Below are positions 49,401-62,400 of a DNA stretch of 64,000 nt, piece after piece. This DNA comes from Hybos culiciformis (Eukaryota; Arthropoda; Insecta; Diptera; Hybotidae): NCBI GenBank assembly GCA_964007475.1, contig OZ023273.1, positions 62,196,108 to 62,260,107 on the forward strand, read 5' to 3'. A program made the position numbers and the translations under genes. Under the pieces are notes generated by a model that did no database searches, was not told the origin of the DNA, and worked only from the letters and a program-made list of their open reading frames with translations. Numbering within the stretch: position 1 is the stretch's first letter; the number at the start of each line of letters is the position of its first letter.

Positions 49401-51081
49401 AAGGTGAAAGTTAAATTTAGGTTAATTTCATACCGGTACCACAAGAGAAACCCTTACTTTCTATTTCTTTTATATTTATTTTATCTAAGCATTTAAATTT
49501 TTTTATTACAGTTGCCACAAGCGTTTCTCTCGAAAGGATAATTTACGAACTCATATGAAAATTCATGATGAAAACAGGGATCGAATAACTGAAGAAAGTA
49601 AATCGTTTTTATGCGGATTTTGTGGTCGCAAATTTCGTAACTCAAGTAATTTGGTTGTACACACAAGACGTCATACTGGAGAAAAACCTTTCAATTGTGA
49701 TTTTTGTGATAAAGGTAAAAATATTTTCAAAGTAAGTCTAGAAAAAGATTCTGCCTGATTTCATTTTGAAATACTTAACTTTCAATTAAAAACATTTATC
49801 CTTTCGTACTTTAATGATGTAACTGAAAAATAGTTCTAAAAGATGAAAATCTTTGTAGGGTAATGATTTCTTGTTAAATAAAGAAATTAATTTAAGTAAT
49901 TATTAATTAAGGATAATTATTTTCAGCATTCCCGAGATCATCGGACTTGCGAACACATCGCCGAACTCACACGGGAGAAAAACCTCATCTTTGTGTAAGT
50001 AAATATAATAAAAAAGTTAATATTTGAAGTGTGGTTTTGATATAAATGAATGCATGGCTCTTTATATCTTTGTAGACATTATGTGGCAAAGGTTTTTCAA
50101 GGTCTAATAAATTAACCAGGCACATGGTAATATTCAACATTTTCTGTAAAATTTTAATTTGATTAATGATTTTTTTTATTTTAGCGAATTCATACTGGTA
50201 AGAAATATTTTGGATTTGAAAATTGACAACCATTACAAATACATCGTATTTTCCTTTTACTGAAAATTTCAAAAATATAAAACTGAAGAAAAAATATTAT
50301 TTCTTACATAAGTTCCGAGAAGTCAAAAAACTTCTATCAATTCTAACCCATTCCTGTGCAAGAAATATTTACTTTCTTACGAACTGTTAATTATGTTATT
50401 AGTCACTACCTGCTACGAGTTTACCTTATTTCGCATTTGATTCTACATTTTATAACTTGGGAATTTGTTGTTATACTTCATGCGAATGCTTCTTTTATCC
50501 TACAGGGAAGTATTTAATATATTTTGCATTGTATTTACTATAACTGTAACTTTCAGGAATCCGACCTTATCAATGTACCTTTTGTGACAAAGCATTTACT
50601 CAATCGAATGATCTTACCATACACGTTCGGCGGCACACAGGTATAATTGTTTTTAAAATATCTCAAAACCATTAATAAAAGAATATAATAATAGAGAATT
50701 TTTTAAGGCGAAAAACCTTATGTATGTGGTGTTTGTGGAGTAGGATTCATTCAAGGAACAGCGTTACAAAATCATCGAAAAATGCATGGCCATTATGAAG
50801 ATAAAGCAGAAAATTTACCATTTGGTCATATAAGTAAAAATAATCCAACTCCTCAGAATTCTATAGGTCGTGTTGATAGAATTGGTATGCCTAAAAATAA
50901 TGCTGCAATTTCAGCTGAAGCTGCTCAACAATTAGCTAATGCAACTAAGCAAAAAGAGGAAGACAGTCAAGAAGCATTTATCTCATCTCATATTGAAAAG
51001 AAATCTCATCCAGAATTTGTTGAGCCTGTGCAAATAATTGGAGTGAATGCCAGAGAAATTGCTTTCACTTTAGAAAAATAA
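46490..51081 (+). CDS. ZAD-domain C2H2 zinc-finger protein (9 exons, 16 fingers, 922 aa)
   Basis: Exons: 46490-46639, 46847-47886, 48278-49063, 49512-49714, 49927-49994, 50076-50126, 50185-50197, 50557-50640, 50708-51081; GT-AG and in frame throughout. The N-terminal ZAD has zinc ligands Cys16, Cys19, Cys62 and Cys65 (CRAC, CDLC), split by intron 1; in this family it mediates dimerisation. An acidic stretch follows, then fingers 1-5 (exon 2), 6-10 (exon 3) and 11-16 in a near-continuous TGEKP-linked array (exons 3-9). Finger 8 ends in Cys (CCHC). The tail after finger 16 is about 105 residues, Ala/Gln/Glu-rich, with no known domain. Fingers 1-2 and 3-4 look like a two-finger duplication. It is probably a nuclear sequence-specific DNA-binding regulator; I cannot name an orthologue. 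AATAAA at 51340-51345 may be the poly(A) signal. Confidence 0.92.
50185..50197 (+). other. 13-nt microexon of the zinc-finger gene
   Basis: CGAATTCATACTG lies between ...ATTTTAG and GTAAG and encodes RIHT plus the first base of Gly. It supplies the last His and linker start of finger 14, joining ...SNKLTRHM (exon 6) to the Gly codon completed by exon 8 (GIRPYQC). Without it finger 14 lacks its second His, and the phase between exons 6 and 8 would break. Confidence 0.85.
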
Positions 51082-51805
51082 ATGCTTTTCTCATTACTTT
51101 AGTATCTTGTCTTAGACTAATAATTAGAACAATTTAAAAAAAAAAAAATCTTGTGCAAAAAACCATTTATCTCTATTTTTTAGGATGCTTTAAAAAATTT
51201 TATTTATTAATATTTACTGCAATAATGTTTTGATAATTTCGAATTAAAACTTATTAATTACTCGTTGAAAGTCAGTCCGGTAGTAAGCGGCCTAAGAGAT
51301 GGAAACTTGAAGTCTCTTACGTTCTCGAAGGCATTATTCAATAAACATCAATTTTAAGTTTAAGTCTATGTGGTACACAATGGTACACTAAACTTGTCTT
51401 GATCCATATGGATTGGTACTAGGCAAATCTCAACAACTTTTTTTTTTTTTTCATATTTTGATAATCCCGGTAATTAAATTGTTGTGGCCTTTCATGGTCA
51501 TCAATATTTTTTTATTTCACAAGATGAGGTCACAAGAAATTGTTGGATTGTATTCAATTGTGAATAGTGTTCATGATAGCATAATTACAAAATCTATCTT
51601 TCACGAAAAATGCCAATAAATTCAGGATTCAAAATAAATTTAAAATTATAAGGATGAGATATTGAGGTTAGCTTAGGCTGGTCGTGGACTTAACAATTTT
51701 AATGAGATTTTTGTAATTTATACAATTGTTATGCAAATATTTAAAAATTAGATCCTGAAGATGATTGTAAAATATCAGAAGAATAATTTATAAAAATGTT
51801 TTAAG
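51082..51805. other. 3' flank of the zinc-finger gene
   Basis: Probable 3' UTR at first. The rest has no supported gene. A 68-codon frame at 51413-51619 starts at a non-ATG codon and has no domain. Confidence 0.4.
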
Positions 51806-52149
51806 TCGTTTTTAAAAACGACATAATGTATACGCGAACAAGGGCCTTTTCGGGTGTCTGTGGGGTTGCAGGGATTAAAACAATCTTTTTCGCAACTTAA
51901 CATACGGCTCCACGAGCAAAGGCTTTTTCGCTTGTCCCTGCGGGGCTTCAAGGATTAAACCTCCTTTTTCGTAACTTAATCTTTGGCTATGCCAGCTAAG
52001 GCCTTCAATGATGAATATACAGTATGTCGTTTTTCCGAATACATAATGTCGTCCTAAAACAACATAAACATGCAAAATGGCATAATGTACTATATGAAAA
52101 AAATGCTAGAATTTCTATAGACATTATGTTGTTTTCAAAACGACATGAT
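51806..52149. mobile_element. Candidate foldback element with internal 80-bp tandem repeat
   Basis: The ends GTCGTTTTTAAAAACGACAT and the complement of GACATTATGTTGTTTTCAAA form imperfect inverted repeats of about 30 bp, both containing CATAATGT or its complement. Inside, two diverged units of about 80 bp lie in tandem from about 51838. Each has AAGGCYTTTTCG, then a GC-rich patch, GGATTAAA and TTTTTCGYAACTTAA. This GC-richer island contrasts with its surroundings. Only one copy is seen, so the outer limits are tentative. Confidence 0.55.
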
Positions 52150-54374
52150 ATATTTGTATAATAGACCTTACGTAATTTTTTCGTGTACATTATTGTCATA
52201 GACATTACGGCAGAGCCCCAATAATATTAATACACAGGTGAAGTTTCCTCATCTGTACCAAGCTGACTAGTCTATCCATTTTGAGATGGATTGTACTGAA
52301 CGAATCGTGTATTTATAAACTTTTTAATTCTAAGTTTACGTTTATGTGTTTCACAATTTACTTGTTTACTTTCGTAGTGTGATTAACAATGGATGTTGAT
52401 AATTTTCATCGATCAACTTTTTTTTAAAATAAGACTGAAATTTCTTTTAACTGTTTTAGTATTTCGTTGAAGAAACGGAATACAATCAGCATGAAAATAA
52501 TGCTAGAACAATAGCTCATAAAGTATGCAGCCCGTTTTCAACATTTCAATTTCAAATTTTATCCGGATTTTTTTAAATATTTGTATGATACCAAAAAATA
52601 CTTCTAGTATAATAGTCATCGATTCTATCACTTTACTAATACATGACTTTATCGCACTTGAAATTGTGGCATTCCCAAAAAAATATTGATTTCTAAATCG
52701 TTTCGATTATGTATTAAATATGTTAGGGAAATTTTATACAAAAGTAAACTGTTGATTTTAAATTTTTTTTTCAAACTGGAGTTAGCAAGCAATGATTACT
52801 TGGAATAGAAAACGAAACTTACTTTGATACAATTAACACATAGACTTATTTCCCTAAAATGATTTTAGTTCTGCAAATGCAATAGAACAAATCTTCATTC
52901 ATCAGATTATTTGTTAAGTGTTTGAATCCAATTTTTTTTTTTGTTTAATTCAATTAATTTAGTATTTAGAGAAAAAAAAAAATATTAAAAATGAAAAAAT
53001 AACAATAGAGTAAAATAAATCGCACACTTGGGAAATTTTTTAGTTTGATCAGTATTAAAATTATGTATAAAGTCTCAATAGACTTATTTTAAAATTTTAT
53101 ATTAATTTTTAAGTTAAAAATTTATTATTGTGAAAAAATAATATTCATAATTATTAAAATTTACGTACATTATTTGTAATAAAATCTATAAATATAAAAA
53201 ATTTCTTTATTTTATTTTAGTTTGATTCATATTAACAAAAAAAATTTTCTAAACCAGAGAAAAGGAACAATTAACCTTAACTAGCTTGATTTAAAAAAAA
53301 ATCTTTTCTATGGATTAAAATTAAATACATAGTTCCACTTTTAATTTAGATTCCACGTTCCAGCATCAGATTTATAAGCAATTTTTAGAGAAGAAACACT
53401 GAGTTGTCGTTTTTGATTAAAAAAATCTAGTGAAATTGCCCCTTCTCGTTGCAATTGAAACATTTAAGATTTTTATGGCAAATTTTGATGTATTCAGGCT
53501 AACGATTTGGTTTTTGCACGTAAATTCAGTGGGATAATAAACTGAAACTGTTTTGTTTTTTTTCTCTATAATATTTATCTATTTATTAATGTATAGTAGA
53601 ACAATAATTAATGTTTGATATTTTTTTAATTTTCGTATATGTTTATTTAATTTCTTTAATCTTTTAAATTTTAAATTTTGAATTTTTGATATTATGTGTT
53701 ATTTTCATAAAGACTTTGTGTTTTATTTTTAATTTTTATGACGATGCAATAAGCAGAAATAATTTTTTCAATAATAATATTATAATGTAAGATGTAAGTA
53801 ATAATAATTTATACTGTTAAAAATTTTTCCAAATTTAAATAATTAAAATGATATAAATGTTTCTATGATTCACATTCAGGTCATGAAAATGTACCAAAAC
53901 AGCAACGAAATATCCACAAGTAACGCCAAATAAATTATGAAATAATACAACAAATAAATTCTGTTTTATTTAAAACTGAGGTTGCATAAACCAACATAAA
54001 TACATATACATAATAATAAACTGAATTATCGACTTGTTTTCAATATCAACATTTTCCGTTCTTCTTTGCATTATAATTATAATTTATTGTTATTGACATG
54101 AGATTGTAACTTATCATTCATCCTTATTATTTATCAATAAACTCTTATGTTTATTACAAACAGCAAAGCTGGCTTAAATATTATTTTTAATTATTAGGCA
54201 TATCTACCAATACCAAAATATAATTACATGAAATTAATCAATCATTATGTAAAATTAAAATTATTATTTTTTTTATATTTATTATTTTTTCTTATATAAC
54301 TATAATTTTATGTTTCTTAATGAATCTATTGTAGGAAGCACATTCTCGTACAGGGATATTATTAATAGTAGATT
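52150..54374. other. AT-rich intergenic DNA, no gene seen
   Basis: No gene or repeat boundary that I can support. Confidence 0.45.
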
Positions 54375-55148
54375 ATTGTATATGTAAACTAAATTTGTTA
54401 TTAATTAAGAGTTCTTTATACACAAAAATAAATTGACACGAGTCAATACTTATATCACGAGACCGAAGGTCGAGTGATATAAATTGACAAGTGTCAATGG
54501 GTCCGCGCAATAACGCATCGGTACTTAACTCATCGGTCGATTTTGGATAAGTTATATCCATTTTAACTCATCCGAAAATTGGCCGATGAGTTATATCCTT
54601 TGGAATGACATAACTCATCCAACTCAATGCTTATTTGTGATTTGTGACAAAAACTTGGGCGATGAGATAAATACATTACATTTACCGACCTGATTGGTCC
54701 CATTTTTGTGTTAGCAGTAGAGGGAGTGTCCCAGAACGAGAGAAGGGGGCGGAGGGGACACTCCCTTGCTAACACAAAAATGGGGCCAATCAGCCCGCCC
54801 GCAGCCCTCACCCTCCGCCCCCTTCTCTCGTTCTGGGACACTCCCTCTACTGCTAACACAAAATGGGGCCAATCATCGGCCAAGGAATAAGTACCGTAGT
54901 GTTTGTCACAAATAAGCATTGAGGTGGATGAGTTATATCATTCCAAAGGATATAACTCATCGGCCAATTTTCGGATGAGTTAAAATGGATATAACTTCTC
55001 CTAAATCGACCGATGAGTTAAGTACCGATGAGTTATTGCACTTCGCCGTGCCAATGTATTTTTGTGTAAATATAGAACGAGTTGTATAACAAATTTTGTT
55101 TACATATCCAATATACTGTTTTAATGCGTAGGGGAGAGGTAGTTGCAA
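54375..55148 (-). mobile_element. Foldback MITE, family B copy 2, interrupted by family A copy 2
   Basis: The left part (to 54498) and right part (from 55048) together match the reverse complement of 29709-29925: TATATCACGAGACC with GGTCGAGTGATATA, AACGAGTTGTATAACAAATT, and the outer end GAGAGGTAGTTGCAA at about 55134-55148. The 549-bp family A element sits between TTGACAAGTGTCAAT and GTGCCAATGTATTTTTGTGT, so this copy is the older host. The left boundary is estimated. Confidence 0.82.
54499..55047 (+). mobile_element. Foldback hAT-like MITE, family A copy 2 (549 bp)
   Basis: It has the same termini as 33946-34403 (GGGTCCGCGCAATAAC, GTTATTGCACTTCGCC). The 8-bp flanks GTGTCAAT (54491-54498) and GTGCCAAT (55048-55055) differ at one base. 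The palindrome extends through most of the element. The right half keeps a segment around 54935-54990 that copy 1 has lost. The centre carries a GC-rich hairpin with GGGAGTGTCCCAGAACGAGA and its complement. Open frames at 54563-54919 (-) and 54708-54890 (+) merely mirror the palindrome. Confidence 0.92.
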
Positions 55149-55243
55149 AGAGAGAATATTTTTTCTTCTCATTTTTTCTCATTTTTTTTTGTATTTGACT
55201 GTATTGAAATATTGTGAGAGATATTATGTTTGTTTAGGTATTA

Positions 55244-55460
55244 CCATAGATTAAGAATACAGAAAGATTTATAGCTTCGTACAACAATTTTTCAGCCTTT
55301 TTTGGTATTTTTATGTGAAGGTAAAACTAAATAAAATTCTTTTCATATATGTATTGATAATTATCACGTATTTTATTTTGTTTTACTAACACATTCACAT
55401 AAAAATACCAAAAATAATGTTGTATGAAGCTAACAATCTATGTATATTCTTAATCTATGG
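55244..55460 (-). mobile_element. Palindromic MITE, family 1, copy 2 (217 bp)
   Basis: The termini CCATAGATTAAGAATACAGA and the inverse TATTCTTAATCTATGG are identical in plan to 203-420 but the interior is inverted (GATAATTATCACGTATTTTA here, its complement there). A perfect 5-bp duplication TATTA flanks it (55239-55243 and 55461-55465), confirming the boundaries deduced from copy 1. Confidence 0.9.
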
Positions 55461-55484
55461 TATTACGTAATATTCAATACGAAA

Positions 55485-55593
55485 CATCTAAATGATTTCA
55501 TTATTTACGCTGATGCATCTAAATTTTTTCATTATATACGCTGATGCATCTAAATTTCTTCATTATTTACGCAGATGCATCTAAATGATTGCA
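55485..55593 (+). repeat. 31-bp tandem repeat, about 3.5 units
   Basis: Units begin at 55485, 55516, 55547 and 55578 (last partial) with CATCTAAAT, a T-rich part and TCATTATTTACGCTGATG. Units differ by only a few substitutions and share exactly the 31-bp period. The array begins 20 bp beyond the target duplication of the adjacent MITE. Confidence 0.9.
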
Positions 55594-56451
55594 TGTGTAT
55601 TGACGCATATAATACTCCATTTAGTGATCTAAATTCTATAGCACTAAATACAACATAACGATCCCCATTAAAAATGTTTGTAGACTTTTATGAACTTTTT
55701 TTCCTTCATTCAGAGAAATATTATTCAAAGGAAAAAAAACCGGTGTGTAGAAAAATTTTAAAACCATAATTTTATTTAATTTCCCAAAGGTTGAAAAGTT
55801 CGTAGAATTCAAAGAGCTTCTATTCATTTCTCACCGACTCAAAGAATACACATAATAATAAAACAAAAGCATTCATGTTAAAATAATACATTTTTATTTT
55901 CTAATTAATACTTTATTCTTATTTTGAAGCAATATAAATCTAAGCATTAATATTTTTGATTCCTATATTTTTTTTATATTTTTTTAATTTAAAAAAAACG
56001 TGTAATATTTTTGGATAACAAAAAGTTAAGCAAAATGAAACATAAATTTAGTTTATATTTTAACATTAATTTTTATTTGTGGATAAAATAAATGTTTAGT
56101 ACATAAAAGTTATAAAAAAAATTATTAGGCAGGATAATGAATACTCAAAAAAACAATTTTGCATTTGATTTGAAATAAAATATTTCCCTTAATTTCTCAA
56201 AAACAATTTAATTTTTTTTAGCACAACAAATTATGTATTGTTATAAATTAAAACCAAAAAAAAACAAAGTATAAATATGAGAAATAAAAAACTTTCTTTT
56301 AATTTAATTTAATTTTAAGAAAATAAAATTAATAATTTTTGCTATTCATTTTATTTCATCCTTTTTACAAAAGTTGTTATCTTTGAAGTATATGTTAAGA
56401 AAAAAATTTATTATTAATATTATATATTATATATTATTTTTAAATATTCTT
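55594..56451. other. 3' flank of TACC
   Basis: No gene seen. It probably includes the TACC 3' UTR on the minus strand; a minus-strand AATAAA lies at about 56350-56355. Confidence 0.45.
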
Positions 56452-59400
56452 TTAGCTATTTTGACCACCATTAATGAGTTCGTCGCATATTTTCATTAAC
56501 TCATCATTTTCACGACATTTTTGTTGTAATTGCTCATGAATTGATGCTTTGGAAATTTCCTCTTTTTTCAATAATGCTTTTACTTTGGCCGTTTCCAATG
56601 TTTGATTTTTAGTTAAAAATTCTAACTTATTATTTGCACTAAAATTATAAATTAGAATGTTAAACATTTTGCTTATAATAGTAATAAATAAGTTAAATAA
56701 TAGTAATAAATAAGTTATTTAAGTAGTATGAAGAAAGAAAATATTATTAATATTGCAGTGTCACTAGGAAATGATACCCAATTTTACTTTCCACATTTTA
56801 TTACTGCAATATTTTAAAAGTATGTATTTAAATAATTATTTTTTTTACATAAATTTATTATCTCTTAGAAAAAATGAACCATTCTTATTTCGTAGTTATG
56901 TTGTATATGAACTAAACCGTAGCTTTTTAATTAAAAAATGATATTTAAAACTTACATTTCCAATTGCTGCAAGGCATGATTTTTCATTTTCTCATATCTT
57001 TGTTCCTGCAACCTTAAATTTTCTAGATCTTTATTTCTTTCTGCCAATAATTCCTCTCCACTAGTTTTTAGTTTGGCTGTTATAAGTTTGCTTCTTTCAT
57101 ATTTCCTGAAATTTTTTTAGTTTCAATACTTTTAGCATTTTTACTTGAAAGAAAAAAACTGCTCCTGGAAGAAAACGATAAATATACTTACAAATGTAAA
57201 TCTGTGAAAGTTGATTCTAATGATGCTAAGTGCTGTGAATTTAAATCTCTTTCATTCTGAATTTCTTGTAACTGTTTTTCATAGTTTTGTGTTATTTGTT
57301 CTTTTTCTGCTATTGCTTCAGCAATTGCTTTTTCGTAAGCTTCGATAACACCCCTAAAATACATAAAAATTAGAAGAAAATTTAATTTTTTCAAACATCT
57401 TTATGTAAATTATAGTATTGCTGATATTTAATTAAGAATCGAAAAATTAAGACCAAACAGGTTTTGAAACTATTCCAATACTTGATAAATACTATATAAT
57501 ATAAAATATTAAAATTTGAACTCATAAAAATTTACCCTAGCTTAGCAATTGTTTTATCCTTTTCAGTTATTCGTTTCAATAAAGCCTCTTCCCTCTGTTC
57601 AGATTGCTTTAAATTTTGCTCCGTTTCCTTTAATTTTTTTTCCAACTCCTCTGATTTGATGCTGAAAAAAATGATTAGTTTTAAAATTATCGAAGTTAAA
57701 ATTATTTATGTTAAATTTTCATAATCAGCATTATTAAAATAGTAAATAAATATTGTGCTACAAACAAACAAGATTGAAACTAACTAACTGTATGCTGATC
57801 GAATCACTCAATCAAACAATTTTGAGAATCTTACTGGAAATGAACTGAACAATATACGGGGTGTTTGAAAATTTTTACTGATTGTGAAATACAAAAAAAA
57901 AACTACGGACAACATCACTGTTCAAGTTTGTTTTAGAGGATGTTTTAAAGAATTAAACAGAAAATTGTCGGACCTGGGTATGCTAACATCATCACAATTG
58001 CATAGCACAAAAAATTATTTAAAAAATTATGAACAAGAGGCCACCTAAATGAAATTTACCACGTTTAGAACTTCGACGAAATTGAAAATTTTAAATGTGG
58101 TAAACAAAATTGTTTCTTAATGATTTGAAGCGTTTGAAAAATATGTCGTTCATGAAACAAGCGGCGTTATTATTCATTATGATAGAACGTTAATATCTGA
58201 CGAAAATCATAATCTTATTTGCATTTGAATGACATTAGAAATGTACATAGATTGAGTTCAGTTTCATCAAAATAGAATTTGAGAATAGGATTTTCGTAAA
58301 ATTTTTACTTTCGATTGTGATTCATAATAACCTCTAGGAATATGTCCCATCACGAAAAAAAGTAATGTTACAGCAGGCAAGGAATAGCTTACTTTTACCC
58401 TCAAAAATTGTGCCGAATTGATAGTACATTTTCTAAATGTTAAAAACGTTTTGTGATGGATTTTTAATATTTTTTTGAGGATAACTGATGCGTTGTCAAA
58501 AACTGCACAATATTGCATCAAAGGTGACAAAAATTTGTGATAGGACATGTCCCTGTTTCATGGACGATGTATTTCCTTGTGAGAAGGAAAAAACTACAAT
58601 TTACACTGTTCGTTCGATATATTGAAAAGATTATCCAATTTCACATTCAAGTTCATAAATATCATTAACATAATATAACATTAAAGCAACTTAGCGGTTC
58701 ATAATGATAATAAAATAAAATAATAAGATTTAGATTTCTACAACTTACGAATCATTTTGAACTTTTTTTTCTTGTTCTTCCATTTTAAGTATTAGTTTTT
58801 CATCAGCTTCTTTTGGGCTAAAAAAAAAAAAAACCAAATAAAAATAATTTCTCATAATTTTTGTGGAACTCATAACTTACTTCAAATTGTTAATTTTTAA
58901 ATCTTGTATAACATCAACACTCATTTTAACATTTCCCTAAAAATGAAAATATCGGTTATCAATAACGAATTATTTATTTTATCCTTTTTATAAATTAAGG
59001 TTCACTATTTAAATTATTGGATTATTTAAAACAAATTGAGCTTCCGTTTTGTCCAGTTAAATTAGTTGGCTCGTAAGTCGTGTCAATTAATAAGTAAAAA
59101 TTTTTAAGGCCAATATTGATAAGAGTTGTAGTGCAGTATAATTATTATATTATAGTTCAAATACGTATTACAAATTTTGATAAATATTTAGAATTTTAAA
59201 TTTTAACGATCAACCACATTTTATTTAGAGAAAAATTCTGATAAATATTATTGTATAAAATATACCTTCGTATTATATTCTATTCGTATTATTATTTATC
59301 TTAAATCAGTCAACACTTAGCTAATAAAATTTATTTTATTTATACATTCAATTTATTTTACCTTTTCTGTCCTGATTCTATTAAAATTTCCTACTGGTAC

Positions 59401-62400
59401 TCCTCTTTTTTGATTTTCTGAAGTTTTTTTTAATAAATTATCTATTTTTCTTTCATTCAATTTATTATCTTTATTTGATGATAATGTTTTCTCTGAATCA
59501 GTTCCAATGTTTATCTGTTTATTATTTAATTTAGACAAATTTCCACATAATTCTTCTTTTAATTCAATTGCTGATAATGGTGTTAATTTTTGAACTTGTT
59601 CATTTTGTGACAATCGTATATTTTGTGTATGATAAGCTTTTTGTGCTAAGTGGTGTTCTGGTGATTGTTGCTGTTGATTAGCTAAAACTGGTTTGCCCAC
59701 TAAAGGATCAAATTTAAGCAAAATTGAATTTCTATTCACTTCGAAACTATTACATCCTTTCGTCAAAAGATAATCAAAATCACCCGGACTTAAGATAACT
59801 AAAAATAAAAATAAATTTCGATTTTTTAATATTTATAGTTATAAAGAATTTTTTGATGGATAAAACAATGACTTGGTATCTAAATGTTAAATTTTTTAAA
59901 TTGTTGCTTTTGAAGGAAATTTGTTTTTATTTATTGAAATGTTTCCAAAATATTGTATTTATATTTTAGTTTTGAAATTGACATTAACAAACTGAGGTTA
60001 CAGAAATTACCTAGATACAAGACACAATATATATTCAACTACTCATAATCATATTTGAGATATTCAAGAAAAGTTTTTTTAAGAAAATAGTTTTAGATTT
60101 TTGCTGCTATAAAATTTTTTGTTATTGCTATTGAAGACTAGATTTTTTTTCTTTAACTTTGACATTGATTAGTAACGCCTTCCGAAAGGAAAAAAAAACT
60201 AGAAAAAAAAATAAAGAGTTGTAAATAATTATTTTAATTATTCAAGTTTAATAGGAAAGTTTTTTTTTTCTAAATATTTTATTTATTGTGCATTATAAGT
60301 TATATTATTGAAACGATTTTTTTTTTTATTTATTTTTTAAGTAGGTTGACGGGAAAAAATTTTCTTCAAAGTTTTTGATAAACTTAATAAAAATACTACC
60401 TACATATAAATATTAATTTGTTTTTCTGCTTTTCTTATTTTAATTAAAATGGAATTTATATTAAATACTTTGGTTATTATTTTCACAATATTTTTTAAAT
60501 ATATTTATTTTTTTTCCAAAAAGTTTTTTTTTATTTCTTTTATTTTTTTATCTTTTTTTTCGCTTAACTTTTCTGGAATTTTTTATTCGCTTATGTTATT
60601 TTTTATTGCAATTTTTAACCGATAAATTATTTTATTAAAATAAAATTATAAATATTATGATTTGATTAAAGTTAAATAAAAATAAAATTAATAAATTTAT
60701 TTATATTTGATAATAGGTAATATTTAAATAAATAAATAAATTTTTTTTTTTTTTTATATATACAAAATATATATATTGCAGGAATGGTGGATTGACGTTG
60801 AATAAAAAATTCTACAACTGGAGAATAAAAAAAAAGAAATCGTTATTTCAAAATTAATTTGATTTAAATACCATTTCGAAGAATTTTCTACAAAAACAAA
60901 AAATTGCAACTTGTAGGTATAAAAAACAAAAACCTGCAACTTGTAGGTATAAAAGATAAATATACCTAATCTTTTTTTTTTTTTTTAATTTATTTAATTG
61001 AGGTTTTTTATTTTTGTTTGAACACAAACAAAATATTTTCTTCTAAAGAAAATGCAATTCATTTTGTTTATTTTTATTTCTCAGATTGCAATTGAACAAA
61101 GCAATATCAACTCCTAGCAATGCTGTATCAAAATAAGATTGTGTAGGCATCTGTCAGAATTTTTTTTTTTTCGTATTAAATTTATGAAAAAATTTGAAAA
61201 TATGTGAAAACAATTTGTTGGTGACAAGGTTTATGTGAGAACCAAAGGGTTAGATTCCGATGACGGGTTAATTCAATAAAATGATTTAAAAATTCAAAAT
61301 TTAATTTATATATGAACAAAAGTTTTTGTTTACTTACAAAGATTTACTTGCATCAATTGATTTGAATAAGTCAATTGGCCCAAAAACCTACCAACTTATA
61401 ATTTTAAAAACATATTTGAAATTTAGTTGGACAAAAAATTCCGAAATTCAGGGAATAAAAAATGTTCCTAATATTTTTAGACTTTTTTTTTGTTAATTTT
61501 GTAAAATTTATTTCTTATACTTTCATACGGACCTTCTAGAAAAAATAATTAATATTTTTGATGGATATTTTATTTTGACATTGCATTATTGTGTTGAATT
61601 AAATAAATCATACGAAATTAATTTTTTAAAAAACAATTAAAAAAAAAATAAATTATAGTTTTGGAAAAAAAATAAATAAATACAAGCACAAACATAGGAA
61701 ATGTACAAATTCACTTTATATTGAAATAATTTTATTAGAAAAATGACAGCAGTGAAAATGTTAACATTTTAAGATTTTATATAAAAATATGTACTGGAAT
61801 CACAAATACATTTAAGCTTTTTTTTTTTTAAGATGGTTTAAAAAAAAATTAATTTCAGGAAAACATAAAATAAGTATTTATTAAAATTGATTGATGAATG
61901 GAAATTTAAAGGCTCTCTGACTCTGATTTAAAATTTTTTTTACTCTTATTCGAACTTTATATTTAGTAGTTAAGTATGCATAATATTCTAGTGAACTGTA
62001 GGTGTATCTACATTGTTTTGGTGTGAAAAACAAATAACCAATAATTATTGTTATTTTCCGTCAATTATGTACAAATAAGTAAGTATTCGCGGTTCAAAAA
62101 TTTCGAATAATATAACTGAAGGCAATAATGTTTATTGCTGACGTCAGATTAATAATAATTAAACACTTAACATTTTATTCGTTTTTTTTTTTTTCGAAAA
62201 ATAGCAAAATAAGAAATACATATTTAAAATATACACTAGAAATTAATACTATTATTATTTCATTATTCCATAATTCTTTTCCAGTTTCAATTGGAAGATA
62301 AATTATGAATCATATGTGAGTAATATAAAGAACGTGAGTAATATAATATTATGGTTTTGAAAGTAAAATTTTTATTAACTTTATTTGAAAATTGTGTGTG

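Noticed and set aside
54563..54919. 118-codon minus-strand ORF with internal repeat
   Set aside because: Translates the palindromic centre of the family A element; matching ORF on the other strand confirms an artefact.
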